Shown piece after piece: positions 21,852 through 31,003 of a DNA stretch of 64,000 nucleotides. Numbering within the stretch: position 1 is the first letter of the stretch; each line of letters opens with the position of its first letter. The notes under the pieces were generated by a model. That model worked only from the letters and a program-made list of their open reading frames with translations. It ran no database searches and was not told the origin of the DNA. Position numbers and translations under genes: made by a program. The stretch is from Mucilaginibacter sp. L196 (GTDB taxonomy: Bacteria; Bacteroidota; Bacteroidia; Sphingobacteriales; Sphingobacteriaceae): positions 746,927-810,926 of the forward strand of contig NZ_LMUO01000015.1 of assembly GCF_009765905.1 (NCBI RefSeq). The letters run 5' to 3'.

Positions 21852-23132
21852 TTAATCTTCAGTCTCAGTCCTATTAATATCCTCTAGTCCCAGCGGTATC
21901 AAATTCTTAGTTTTGAAGTAGGTAACAGTTACCACTGTCAACGTAACGCACCCACCAAAAAGCACAGCAGGAATTAAACCCATAATACTTGCGGCAGTGC
22001 CCGATTCAAAATCACCGAGCTCATTTGACGAACCAATAAACATGGAGTTTACTGCCGATACCCTGCCCCGCATCTGGTCGGGGGTAAGTAATTGCATAAT
22101 GGTGCCACGAATAATTACACTTACGCTATCAAATGCACCCTCAACAAACAGGAAGAATAGAGAAAGATAAAAGTTGCGTGACAGCCCGAAGCAAATAATA
22201 GACGCGCCAAAGCCGGTAACAGCAATCAATAAGTTACGCCAGGGCCTGTTCATGGGTGAAAACCTCGACATGGCCAGCATGGTCAACACGGCCCCTGCCG
22301 AACCTACCGCACGCATAATCCCAAGGCCTTCGGGGCCTACTTTTAATACTACGTTGGCAAAAGCTGGTAATAAAGCCACAACGCCGCCGAAAAACACCGA
22401 GAATAAGTCCAGACTCATCGCGCCCAACATCATCTTGTTTTTAAAAACAAAATTTATACCCTCGCCAAGGCTGGTCCAAATATCTTCTTTCGGTTTAAAA
22501 ACCGCCGGGTATTGCTTCAGGAAGTAAACTAATATTAATGCTACCAGTATAAAAAACAGGATAACGTAAAACGTTGCTGTAATACCGGCAAATCCATAAA
22601 TTAACCCACCTGCTGCCGGGCCTAATATGGATGCTATTTGCCAGGTCGAACTGCTCCATGTGCTACCGTTAGGGTAAAGTTCTTTGGGGATGCTATGGGC
22701 GTAAATGGTAAATGTTGCCGGGCCAAAAAAAGCTCGTGCTACGCCATTGCAAAATATCATACCGTATATAATCGGTACTATCCAGCCTGCATGTATATAT
22801 GCCCCCATGCTTTTAAGCGTAACGATATACATTACCGCCGAGGATAAAAATACGCCGGTATAAATCCACAAAAGCATTTTTCTTTTTTCAGATTTATCAG
22901 CGATGTAGCCGCCATATAAAGCGATTCCTACTGCCGGGATAGCTTCGCTGAGGCCAAGCATGCCCAGGGCAAATACACTTTTAGTTAGCTGGTAAATATA
23001 AAAACCGATAACAACGGTTTGCATTTGGTAAGCGAAGGTAAAAAAGAAGCGCATGCCAATGTATGCGCGAAAATCCTTGTATCGTAAGGCTGCAAATGAA
23101 TCTTTTTTGGGTTGACTGAGTGGGTCGGGCAC
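21852..23132 (-). CDS. MFS transporter (EntS-like group)
   Basis: A 426-residue protein with about 12 hydrophobic segments. FAALRYKDFRAYIGMRFFFT at the N-terminus and the loop IADKSEKRKMLLWIYTGVFL between helices 2 and 3 are typical of the MFS group that includes the enterobactin exporter EntS and macrolide exporters. The C-terminal half has LTPDQMRGRVSAVNSMFIGS, a conserved loop of this group. It is predicted to export small molecules from the inner membrane; the substrate is unknown. recG lies 88 nt upstream on the same strand, so they may share a transcript. Confidence 0.88.
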   Translation of the reverse strand: MPDPLSQPKKDSFAALRYKDFRAYIGMRFFFTFAYQMQTVVIGFYIYQLTKSVFALGMLGLSEAIPAVGIALYGGYIADKSEKRKMLLWIYTGVFLSSAVMYIVTLKSMGAYIHAGWIVPIIYGMIFCNGVARAFFGPATFTIYAHSIPKELYPNGSTWSSSTWQIASILGPAAGGLIYGFAGITATFYVILFFILVALILVYFLKQYPAVFKPKEDIWTSLGEGINFVFKNKMMLGAMSLDLFSVFFGGVVALLPAFANVVLKVGPEGLGIMRAVGSAGAVLTMLAMSRFSPMNRPWRNLLIAVTGFGASIICFGLSRNFYLSLFFLFVEGAFDSVSVIIRGTIMQLLTPDQMRGRVSAVNSMFIGSSNELGDFESGTAASIMGLIPAVLFGGCVTLTVVTVTYFKTKNLIPLGLEDINRTETED

Positions 23133-23220
23133 TATGTTATTGGGGTTGATGTGGGGTAAAAATACTATTTATACCGCAATTTGCGCCGATTGAATATATA
23201 TTATCACCGTAAAATTACAT

Positions 23221-25323
23221 TTAGGATATTTTATCCCAACTCAAACCCTGCTCTTTTGATTGCAGCGAAAGATGCAAAATCTGGTGCTCAGGATTCGTCA
23301 GTTGTGGGTCAGCCTCAAAAATACCTTCCACAATTTTGCGTACCTGTATTAATAATTGCTGGTCGGTTGCCAGGTTTGCCATCTTTAAATCAAGCACGCC
23401 ACTTTGCTCGGTACCTTCAATATTGCCGGGGCCGCGCAACTCTAGGTCTATCTCCGCTATCTCGAAGCCATTGTTGGTTTTAACCATCGTATTGAGCCTT
23501 TTGCGGCCATCGTGGCTTAGTTTGTGGTTGCTCATGAGTATGCAATAGGATTGTTCGGCACCGCGCCCTACACGGCCTCTTAGCTGGTGTAGCTGCGACA
23601 GGCCGAAGCGTTCAGCATTCTCGATGATCATCACAGAGGCATTGGGTACGTTAACACCCACCTCAATTACCGTGGTGGCCACCATAATATGCGTTTCACC
23701 TTTAATAAAACGCTTCATCTCGTAAGCTTTCTCAGCGGCCTTCAATTTGCCGTGAACAATGCTAAGCTGATAATCCGGCACCGGAAACTCATGGCTCATT
23801 GTATTAATGCCATCCTCGAGATTTTTCAGGTCGAGTTTCTCACTTTCTTTAATCAGTGGATATACTACATATACCTGCCTGCCCAGGGCAATCTCCTGTT
23901 TCATAAAACCGAACATCCGCAATCGCTGGTTCTCATAAAAATGAACTGTTTTTATAGGCTTGCGCCCAACGGGTAACTCATCAATTACCGATATATCCAA
24001 ATCGCCATATAAAGTCATGGCTAAAGTTCGGGGTATAGGGGTAGCCGTCATTACCAAAATATGGGGAGGAATAACATTTTTTCGCCACAGTTTGGCGCGT
24101 TGTTCCACACCAAAGCGGTGCTGCTCATCAATCACCACCAGGCCAAGGTTCTTATATTGTACCTTATCTTCGATGAGGGCATGGGTGCCGATCAGTATTT
24201 TAAGTTCACCGCTTTCTAACCGCTGGTGTAAAACCTTTCGTGCCTTTTGCGGGGTTGAGCCGGTAAGCAGGGCCACCTCAATAAAATCATCGCCCACTAA
24301 ATCTTTAATAGTTTGATAGTGCTGATTAGCCAAAATTTCTGTGGGTGCCATAATACAGGTTTGGAAACCGTTGTCAATGGCTATCAGCATGCTCATTAAA
24401 GCTACCACGGTTTTGCCGCTGCCAACATCGCCTTGCAGCAATCGGTTCATCTGTACGCCGCGCTGGGTGTCCTGCCGAATCTCTTTTAAAACCCGTTTCT
24501 GCGCATTGGTTAGCGGAAAGGGGAGCTTATGCTCATAAAAATCGTTAAATATATTACCAACAGTGCCGAATATATTCCCCTTAAACTTTAAAGTGCGATG
24601 CATCTTGCTTTTCAGCATCCGTAGTTGCAACAAAAATAATTCTTCAAACTTTAATCGATGCTGCGCTTCGTTCAACGCGGCGGCATCACCCGGGAAATGG
24701 ATGTTGCGGTATGCGGTAGCTTTATCAACTAACCGATATTTATTGATAATATATTGGGGGAGATTCTCATGAATGTCCTTAGCGCATTGGTCCAGCAGCG
24801 TAGCAACCAGCTTTTGCAGGCCTTTGCTATCCAGCATAAACTGCTTTAGCTTTTCGGTAGAACTATATGCAGGCTGTAAAGTTAAGTTACCATTACGTGC
24901 CAGATTAGCCGGTGAGTAAAGTTCCATCTCCGGATGCGCCATTTGGGCTTTGCCGTTAAAAAAGCCAGGCTTACCAAATATCACATACGCTTTGCCAGGC
25001 ACCAGCGTTTTCTCCATCCACTTAATACCCTGAAACCATACCAGTTCCATCACGCCAGTATCGTCCTGCGCCTGGATGACTAGGCGCTTGGTGCGTTTAT
25101 CGCCTAAAAGTTCTTTACTGGTAATACGGGCAATAACCTGTACATAGGGCAATTCAGGCTCAATGTCGCGTATTTTATAAAACCGGGTACGGTCAATATA
25201 CTTATACGGGAAATGCCTAAGCAGGTCCTCAAAGGTAGCCAGCCCTAATTCCTTTTTCAGAACACCCGCACGGGAAAGGCCTACGCCTTTTAAATACTCA
25301 ATGGGTGTTTGAAAAGGGTTCAA
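23221..25323 (-). CDS. recG: ATP-dependent DNA helicase RecG
   Basis: A 700-residue protein. The N-terminal wedge/OB domain starts TPIEYLKGVGLSRAGVLKKE and spans ~residues 1-240. The motor has Walker A LLQGDVGSGKTVVALMS (~300), the VVIDEQHRFGVEQRA box (~405), TATPIPRTLAMTLYGDLD (~435), and VIEVGVNVPNASVMIIENAE with QLRGRVGRGAEQSYC (~580-610) in the second RecA fold. RecG remodels stalled replication forks and recombination intermediates. Length is standard. ridA follows immediately upstream on the same strand with a 36-nt gap. Confidence 0.96.
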   Translation of the reverse strand: MNPFQTPIEYLKGVGLSRAGVLKKELGLATFEDLLRHFPYKYIDRTRFYKIRDIEPELPYVQVIARITSKELLGDKRTKRLVIQAQDDTGVMELVWFQGIKWMEKTLVPGKAYVIFGKPGFFNGKAQMAHPEMELYSPANLARNGNLTLQPAYSSTEKLKQFMLDSKGLQKLVATLLDQCAKDIHENLPQYIINKYRLVDKATAYRNIHFPGDAAALNEAQHRLKFEELFLLQLRMLKSKMHRTLKFKGNIFGTVGNIFNDFYEHKLPFPLTNAQKRVLKEIRQDTQRGVQMNRLLQGDVGSGKTVVALMSMLIAIDNGFQTCIMAPTEILANQHYQTIKDLVGDDFIEVALLTGSTPQKARKVLHQRLESGELKILIGTHALIEDKVQYKNLGLVVIDEQHRFGVEQRAKLWRKNVIPPHILVMTATPIPRTLAMTLYGDLDISVIDELPVGRKPIKTVHFYENQRLRMFGFMKQEIALGRQVYVVYPLIKESEKLDLKNLEDGINTMSHEFPVPDYQLSIVHGKLKAAEKAYEMKRFIKGETHIMVATTVIEVGVNVPNASVMIIENAERFGLSQLHQLRGRVGRGAEQSYCILMSNHKLSHDGRKRLNTMVKTNNGFEIAEIDLELRGPGNIEGTEQSGVLDLKMANLATDQQLLIQVRKIVEGIFEADPQLTNPEHQILHLSLQSKEQGLSWDKIS

Positions 25324-25359
25324 TAAAAAGCAGTTTAGCTATGGTGGTTAAACTAAATA

Positions 25360-25740
25360 TCAGGATTTTAACGCGGTAACAGAAATTTCCACATTTACAT
25401 TCTTAGGTAAACCTGCCACGGCCACAGTTTCGCGTGCCGGGAATTTATCGGTAAAGTATGAGCCGTAAACTTCATTCACCTGTGCAAAATTCTGCATATC
25501 GGTTAAAAAGATAGTGGTTTTAACAATATGCCCGAAACCGATACCCGCCTCAGTTAATATCGCCTTGATGTTTTCCATTACCTTGGTTGTTTCGGTTTTA
25601 ATATCATCCAAAACCAATTCACCGGTAGCGGCGTCAATAGCCACCTGGCCTGACACAAAAATAAAATCGCCGGCAATAATAGCCTGGTTGTATGGGCCTA
25701 TAGGAGCAGGGGCATTAACGGTATTGATTACGGTTTTCAT
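25360..25740 (-). CDS. ridA: RidA family enamine/imine deaminase
   Basis: A 126-residue protein. NTVNAPAPIGPYNQAIIAGD, FVSGQVAIDAATGELV (~residues 29-44), the active-site arginine in KFPARETVAVAGLPK (~101-115) and the ending VEISVTAL match RidA, which hydrolyses reactive 2-aminoacrylate and related enamines made by PLP enzymes. It forms trimers in other bacteria. It lies 36 nt upstream of recG in the same direction. Confidence 0.94.
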   Translation of the reverse strand: MKTVINTVNAPAPIGPYNQAIIAGDFIFVSGQVAIDAATGELVLDDIKTETTKVMENIKAILTEAGIGFGHIVKTTIFLTDMQNFAQVNEVYGSYFTDKFPARETVAVAGLPKNVNVEISVTALKS

Positions 25741-25790
25741 GTATGTGTAGTAAATTTATGATGTAAGATAGATAGTGATTAGCACGACAA

Positions 25791-25934
25791 CTAATGCTTT
25801 AATATAAACATATCGATAAGTTTCCAGATGATACCCAGCACAAAAACGGTAATAGCGATGGCATTGATGATATGCATCACTTTAAGGTTAAAGCTGGTAG
25901 GCCGGTTAGGATCTTTTTTTCTGAAAAAGTACAT
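25791..25934 (-). CDS. Tiny membrane protein of 47 residues
   Basis: The start at ATG 25934 (MYFFRKKDPNRPTSFNLKVM) is preferred over an upstream in-frame ATG because the longer frame would overlap the ompA terminator and a TATATTTG box directly precedes this codon. After a basic N-terminal third, one transmembrane helix follows (IINAIAITVFVLGIIWKLI). It resembles a small Bacteroidota family (perhaps DUF6728, from memory) of unknown role. It lies 50 nt upstream of ridA on the same strand. Confidence 0.6.
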   Translation of the reverse strand: MYFFRKKDPNRPTSFNLKVMHIINAIAITVFVLGIIWKLIDMFILKH

Positions 25935-25982
25935 ATACAAATATAAGCAGAAGCAAAAAGATTTATGCAAATATAAAGCAAC

Positions 25983-26015
25983 AAAAAAGCCTTCCGAATC
26001 TCGGAAGGCTTTTTT
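25983..26015 (-). terminator. Symmetrical terminator after the OmpA gene
   Basis: AAAAAAGCCTTCCGA pairs perfectly with TCGGAAGGCTTTTTT over 15 bp around a 3-nt centre. On the minus strand it starts 23 nt after the OmpA stop codon and ends in six T residues. Confidence 0.9.
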
Positions 26016-26038
26016 CAATATATTATTTTATCTAATAA

Positions 26039-27376
26039 TTATTGGTGGAATTCAACACGACGGTTAGCCACGCGGCCTTCTTCTGTTGAATTGTCAGCTA
26101 TTGGATGAGTTTCACCGTAAGCTTTGATTTTTAAATGTTTAGCTTCAACACCTGAGTTAACAAGGTAAGTTTTTACTGATTCAGCACGGTCTTTAGATAG
26201 ACGCATGTTGTGAGCAGCAGTACCTTCAGATGAAGCGTAACCAGCTAAAGTGATAGTTTTACCAGAAGCACGTAGATCAGATGAGCTAGCATCTAACGCT
26301 GGGTAAGATGAAGTTCTTAATACTGAGCTATCAAATTCAAACTGGATGTTAGAGAAAGGAGATGCTTTAACTGAGTCCATTTTAACTGTATCCTTAGGGA
26401 ATACAATAACGCAACCAGAACCATCAACCACGCTACCAGCAGGAGTGTTAGGGCATTTGTCAAATTGATCAGATACACCGTCACCATCAGAATCTTTCTT
26501 CAAGTCAGCAACTGCAGTTTCAACGTTAGTTACACGACCTTTTAAAGCTTCAACTTCTTGACGTAATGCTGCATCATATAATTCATCATACATCATTGCA
26601 ACTGGGTTAGCCCAAGCTAAAGCTGGTTTTGATTTTGTACCTAAAGTGAACTCTAAACCTGCGTAACCGTAAGCATAGTGATCTTTTTGAGGATAACCTG
26701 AGTTAGTTCCGTCAAAGTTGTTAGCATCAATAAAGTTCTCAGTGTAACCTAAGTTTAATGCAACAACATTAGAAAGGCGGAAATTAACACCTGCACCTGC
26801 ATCAAGTACTAAGTTGCTGATGTAATGTTTGCTTCCGTCAGCATTGTCAAAATCAATTGCTGTTCCGTTAGCAAGTGTACCTGTAGGGCGGTACTGAGCT
26901 AAACCTGCACCACCTTTTAAGTAAAAGTTTACAGTTCTTTGGCGGTGTAAGTAGTCCATATCAATGCTTGCAAAGTTATAGCTACCGTTTAAAGTTTCTT
27001 GGTAGAAATTGGTTTTGTAGGCACCTGGGTTGTTGCTACCATTGTTACCTTTAACCTGGCCACCTGTCAAATCTAATTGAGTTGACCATGATTGAGCCCA
27101 TTGTTGTTTTAACGAAAGGCCGTAACCGTAATCAATAACTGCTTTTGAAAAACCGTTATTGCGGCTACCAGTTAAAAGTGCGTCACCAGTAACACCACCG
27201 TTAATACCAATGCTAAATGTTCTGTACTGTTTTGCTCCACCAAATACCTTGGCTGAAGACATGTCAGAAGATGTCTTAGTTGTATCTGTAGTTGTAGTCT
27301 GCGCGCTAGCGATTCCTACAGCCATCAAACTTACAACCGACAATGCTACTGTTTTCTTTAATGTAGAATAGTTCAT
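26039..27376 (-). CDS. OmpA-family outer membrane protein with TSP3 repeat
   Basis: ATG 27376 (MNYSTLKKTVALSVVSLMAV, then GIASA-QTT) gives 445 residues with a clear signal peptide; a start six codons upstream is less likely. Residues ~45-265 form a beta-barrel-like part, followed by a short coiled segment (LKGRVTNVETAVADLKKD), a calcium-binding thrombospondin-type repeat (DSDGDGVSDQFDKCPNTPAG) and a C-terminal OmpA peptidoglycan-binding domain (SSEGTAAHNMRLSKDRAESV, GRVANRRVEF). It is expected to anchor the outer membrane to the cell wall. A TAATTTTG promoter box and a strong terminator bracket it, so it is monocistronic and probably highly expressed. Confidence 0.92.
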   Translation of the reverse strand: MNYSTLKKTVALSVVSLMAVGIASAQTTTTDTTKTSSDMSSAKVFGGAKQYRTFSIGINGGVTGDALLTGSRNNGFSKAVIDYGYGLSLKQQWAQSWSTQLDLTGGQVKGNNGSNNPGAYKTNFYQETLNGSYNFASIDMDYLHRQRTVNFYLKGGAGLAQYRPTGTLANGTAIDFDNADGSKHYISNLVLDAGAGVNFRLSNVVALNLGYTENFIDANNFDGTNSGYPQKDHYAYGYAGLEFTLGTKSKPALAWANPVAMMYDELYDAALRQEVEALKGRVTNVETAVADLKKDSDGDGVSDQFDKCPNTPAGSVVDGSGCVIVFPKDTVKMDSVKASPFSNIQFEFDSSVLRTSSYPALDASSSDLRASGKTITLAGYASSEGTAAHNMRLSKDRAESVKTYLVNSGVEAKHLKIKAYGETHPIADNSTEEGRVANRRVEFHQ

Positions 27377-27413
27377 AGTTTTAAGATTAAACAATTTAAT
27401 TGTGATTTTTTTT

Positions 27414-27421
27414 CAAAATTA
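27414..27421 (-). promoter_or_regulatory. -7 box TAATTTTG upstream of the OmpA gene
   Basis: On the minus strand TAATTTTG lies 37 nt before ATG 27376. A TTTGG sequence occurs 23 nt upstream, slightly longer than the ideal 19-20 nt spacing. Confidence 0.5.
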
Positions 27422-27525
27422 GTAATTATGTTTGAAACGATTACCAAATTTTGTTCCAAAAATCATATTACTTATACAAATAAAGTAAAAAGATTGTTTA
27501 AATAAAGTTGATAAATACACCTAAT

Positions 27526-28815
27526 ATGAAATATCTACCTGTAAATCAGCAGCTTTTTCTCTATAATAGAAAAAATTTCGTTTCGAGATTAAAGCCCTCA
27601 TCCATAGCTATTTTCAATGCAAATGATGAGTTTCCACGTAGCGGGGATCAAACTTTTGTATTTAAACAAAATGCTGACTTTTTTTATCTCACAGGTATCG
27701 ATCAGGAGCAAAGTATATTAATTTTATTTCCTGATTGTCCTAATACACTATACAGAGAAGTACTGTTTTTAAGACAAACCAGTGAACATATTGCTGTTTG
27801 GGAAGGACATAAGTACACTAAAGAGGAGGCAAAACAGGCATCGGGCATTGACAGTGTGTTTTGGCTGAGTGAATTTGACGCTATTTTACATAGCATTATA
27901 AATTACGCGGAGAACATCTATATCAATACAAACGAAAATGATCGTTTTAGCTTTGATGTGCCGTACCGCGACCTTCGTATGCTGGATAAATTGCGCGTAC
28001 AATATCCATTGCATCATTATCAGCGATCGGCTCCAATTATGCGTGATCTGCGGGTAGTGAAATCTGAAATTGAGATCGAGCTGACTAAAAAGGCTTGCGC
28101 TATTACCCGCGATGCCTTTATCCGCATACTTAAATTTGTAAAACCAGGGGTTGCCGAATATGAAATTGAGGCCGAAATAACGCATGAGTTTTTAAGGCAA
28201 CGTGCAACCGGGCATGCATACTCACCTATAATAGCATCCGGTAAAAATGCCATAGTGCTGCATTATATCGACAATAACCAGGTTTGTAATGATGGCGATG
28301 TGATCTTGTTCGACTTTGGCGCCGAGTACGCGAACTATAATGCCGACATGAGTCGCTCGATACCCGTGAACGGCCGTTTTACAAAACGCCAGCGCCAGGT
28401 TTATGATGCGGTATTAAAGGTAATGCGTGAAGCCACAAAGCTAATTGTAGCCGGTGCCATATGGAATGATTACCATGATGAAGTTGGTAAAATAATGACC
28501 AGTGAATTAATCGGCTTGGGCTTATTGGATAAACACGATGTTGAAAAACAAGACCCTAAAATGCCTGCATATAAAAGGTACTTTATGCATGGTACATCGC
28601 ATCATTTAGGGTTAGATGTGCATGATTTTGCCAGTAGATACAAACCTTTTGAAGTTGGAAATATTTTAACCTGCGAGCCGGGCATCTACATACCACAAGA
28701 AAGCTTAGGCATCAGGCTGGAGAACAATATATTAATTACCAAAGACGGAAATATCGACCTGATGGCGGATATCCCAATCGATGGTGATGAAATTGAATTA
28801 ATAATGAATTCTTAA
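27526..28815 (+). CDS. Xaa-Pro aminopeptidase (aminopeptidase P family, M24)
   Basis: ATG 27526 (MKYLPVNQQLFLYNRKNFV) gives 429 residues. The N-terminal creatinase-like domain includes FVFKQNADFFYLTGIDQEQS. The catalytic pita-bread domain carries the five metal ligands expected for M24: the Asp in ILFDFGAEYANYNADMSRSI (two Asp, ~265 and ~276), His in HGTSHHLGLDVHDF (~356), and Glu in CEPGIYIPQESLGIRLENN (two Glu). It removes N-terminal residues before proline. No signal peptide is visible, so it is cytosolic. It is divergent from the OmpA gene. Confidence 0.92.
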   Translation: MKYLPVNQQLFLYNRKNFVSRLKPSSIAIFNANDEFPRSGDQTFVFKQNADFFYLTGIDQEQSILILFPDCPNTLYREVLFLRQTSEHIAVWEGHKYTKEEAKQASGIDSVFWLSEFDAILHSIINYAENIYINTNENDRFSFDVPYRDLRMLDKLRVQYPLHHYQRSAPIMRDLRVVKSEIEIELTKKACAITRDAFIRILKFVKPGVAEYEIEAEITHEFLRQRATGHAYSPIIASGKNAIVLHYIDNNQVCNDGDVILFDFGAEYANYNADMSRSIPVNGRFTKRQRQVYDAVLKVMREATKLIVAGAIWNDYHDEVGKIMTSELIGLGLLDKHDVEKQDPKMPAYKRYFMHGTSHHLGLDVHDFASRYKPFEVGNILTCEPGIYIPQESLGIRLENNILITKDGNIDLMADIPIDGDEIELIMNS

Positions 28816-28884
28816 GCTCTAAGTTCCCCTTCCTGGGGGGCGCGAAGGAGACGCGCAATAGCAGGGGTGAGTTTCTACGCTATG

Positions 28885-29769
28885 CTAATAATATTCATCC
28901 AAAAATTTATACAGATTAAATTCAGGATCAACTAAAGCTTTGGCAATATCTTGCTGAAGCTTTTTTTTGTCGATAGTAGCCATTCTCTTTTGCTGAATCA
29001 ACTTGTAGGCTTTATCAGCAAGTAACATTTCCTTGCGATGATGTTTTTTATTTGCGGCAGATGCAATGAAATTAATAATAGCGCCAACTCCATCTGCCTG
29101 TGATGCCACACTTTTAAAAACCGGAACCCGATCAGTTAGTTTTTTAAGGTTATTGGCAAAAATATCTGCGCCCTCGCGATCAGCTTTATTAACGATAAAG
29201 GCATCTGCAATCTCCATCAGGCCTGATTTAATGTTTTGTATCTCGTCGCCACTCTCGGGCACTAATACCACCAGGGTAACATCAGCAAGGCCAGCAATCT
29301 CCACTTCGCTTTGGCCAACACCAACTGTTTCCACAAAAATATAATCAAATCCGGCGGCACGCAGCACATCGGTCATCTCAATTGTTTTTGCAGATAATCC
29401 GCCTAATGATCCGCGTGTAGCCAGCGAACGTATATAAACTTTAGGGTGATTAAAATAAGCCGACATCCGTATCCTGTCGCCCAATAAAGATCCGAAGTTA
29501 AAAGGGGAGGTGGGGTCAATAGCTAAAATAGCTACTTTATTATCCTTAGCGATAAGATCACCAATAAGCGCGTTAACAAGTGTGCTTTTACCTGCCCCCG
29601 GAGGCCCTGTTATACCTATAATAGGTGTGGGGTTAATAAAACGCAGACTTTTTAAAAGCTCATCGGCACCACGCAGGTTATTCTCAACAATGGTTAAAGC
29701 CCTCGCGACCGATTTAAAGTTATCGCTGTTTAAAGATGATAAAATATCGGGAGCGGTTTTTAATGCCAT
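28885..29769 (-). CDS. meaB: MeaB-type G3E GTPase for methylmalonyl-CoA mutase
   Basis: A 294-residue protein. The P-loop GITGPPGAGKSTLVNALIGD (~residues 54-73), AIDPTSPFNFGSLLGDRIRM, VETVGVGQSEVEIAGLADVT and the NKAD base-recognition motif (~198) identify MeaB/ArgK. The GTPase guards loading of adenosylcobalamin on methylmalonyl-CoA mutase. No mutase gene is in the window. It is a little shorter than common homologues (~320), mainly at the C-terminus. It is divergent from the glycosyltransferase at 29878, with 108 nt between them. Confidence 0.92.
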   Translation of the reverse strand: MALKTAPDILSSLNSDNFKSVARALTIVENNLRGADELLKSLRFINPTPIIGITGPPGAGKSTLVNALIGDLIAKDNKVAILAIDPTSPFNFGSLLGDRIRMSAYFNHPKVYIRSLATRGSLGGLSAKTIEMTDVLRAAGFDYIFVETVGVGQSEVEIAGLADVTLVVLVPESGDEIQNIKSGLMEIADAFIVNKADREGADIFANNLKKLTDRVPVFKSVASQADGVGAIINFIASAANKKHHRKEMLLADKAYKLIQQKRMATIDKKKLQQDIAKALVDPEFNLYKFLDEYY

Positions 29770-29877
29770 TGCAGTGCAAATGAAAATAAATTACCACAAG
29801 TTATTTAATTATTTGCCCGAAAATTATTTGTTTAGATAAAAAAGCGAATATTTACAGGATCAATACATATTAATATA

Positions 29878-30936
29878 GTGTCAAAACCATCCATACTGCT
29901 CACCTTCGATTCCATGAAATATCCAAACTCTGGTTTTTTCTCCTTCGGGAAAAGCCTGGGCGATGCGATATTGACTCAAAATAAAGCACGTTACAGGCTG
30001 TACTACTATGTACATAAAAGGTCGACGTACTTATTTAACCGGAAAGTAAGCCTCGTATACCTGTCAAAGCTTCATAAACTATTTTTCCCTGAGCCGAAAC
30101 GATTTGAGCTGATCCATTTTACCGACCAGTATTGCAGGTTAAAGCCACAAAAGGTAAAAGGCAAAAAAATATTAACCATACACGATATTAACCCGGTACA
30201 CGAGCAGCGTAAATCTTCAAAAAAAATAGAAAAACACCTTAATAAATTAAGAGGCTATATAAATGCTTGCGATAAGATTGTAACCATATCAAATTTTGTA
30301 GCTAAGGATATTTTAAAATATTTTCCGGAGGCTGAAGGTAAGGTGAGCGTGATATACAATGGTGCCGATCAATTACAGGTTACCGAAGGCCATACACCAA
30401 AATATCAACCTAAAAAAGCATTTTTATATACTATAGGATTTGTAGCCCCAAAAAAGAATTTCCATGTATTACCGCCTTTATTGGTAGGTAACGATTACGA
30501 ATTGATTATAGCAGGTGTAGAAACACCCTATAAAAGTGTGATAATGGAAGAAGCGCAAAAGTTTGGCGTTGCCGATAGGGTTAAAATAACCGGCCCGATA
30601 AGCGAGGACGATAAAGCCTGGTATTATAAAAACTGCGAGGCCTTTGTTTTTCCATCCATAGCCGAGGGCTTTGGCTTACCGGTTATTGAGGCCATGCATT
30701 TTGGCAAGCCGGTTTTCCTGTCAACCCATACCTCGCTGCCCGAAATTGGTGGTGATGCCGCTTTCTACTTTGAAAACTTTGAGCCGGAAGTTATGCAAAG
30801 CGCTTTCGCGAAAGGCATGGAAGCGTTTAAAACCAATGATATGCAGCAAAAAGTTATTACCCATGCCATGCAATTTGATTGGCAGAAAACGGCCCGCCAG
30901 TATCTGAAATTATACGATGAATGCCTCGGTTTATAA
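29878..30936 (+). CDS. Glycosyltransferase family 4
   Basis: A 352-residue protein with a GTG start (SKPSILLTFDSMKYPNSGFF). The GT-B fold is shown by VTISNFVAKDILKYFPEAEG at the domain border, YTIGFVAPKKNFHVLPPLL (~residue 185) and the C-terminal E-x7-E motif in FPSIAEGFGLPVIEAMHFG (~260-278). It transfers a sugar from a nucleotide donor to a growing glycan in the cytosol. Acceptor and donor are unknown. It precedes the MsbA-like ABC transporter by 67 nt on the same strand, so together they may make and flip a lipid-linked glycan. Confidence 0.88.
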   Translation: MSKPSILLTFDSMKYPNSGFFSFGKSLGDAILTQNKARYRLYYYVHKRSTYLFNRKVSLVYLSKLHKLFFPEPKRFELIHFTDQYCRLKPQKVKGKKILTIHDINPVHEQRKSSKKIEKHLNKLRGYINACDKIVTISNFVAKDILKYFPEAEGKVSVIYNGADQLQVTEGHTPKYQPKKAFLYTIGFVAPKKNFHVLPPLLVGNDYELIIAGVETPYKSVIMEEAQKFGVADRVKITGPISEDDKAWYYKNCEAFVFPSIAEGFGLPVIEAMHFGKPVFLSTHTSLPEIGGDAAFYFENFEPEVMQSAFAKGMEAFKTNDMQQKVITHAMQFDWQKTARQYLKLYDECLGL

Positions 30937-31003
30937 TGACAATTTAATTATAGCGTTAATTAGCTAATTACTTTAGATTTGCATTCTTTTATTTAATTAT
31001 TTG

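Noticed and set aside
25935-26018. Longer start for the tiny membrane protein before recG/ridA
   Set aside because: The extra 28 codons are the ompA terminator and a promoter-like TATATTTG region read as protein.
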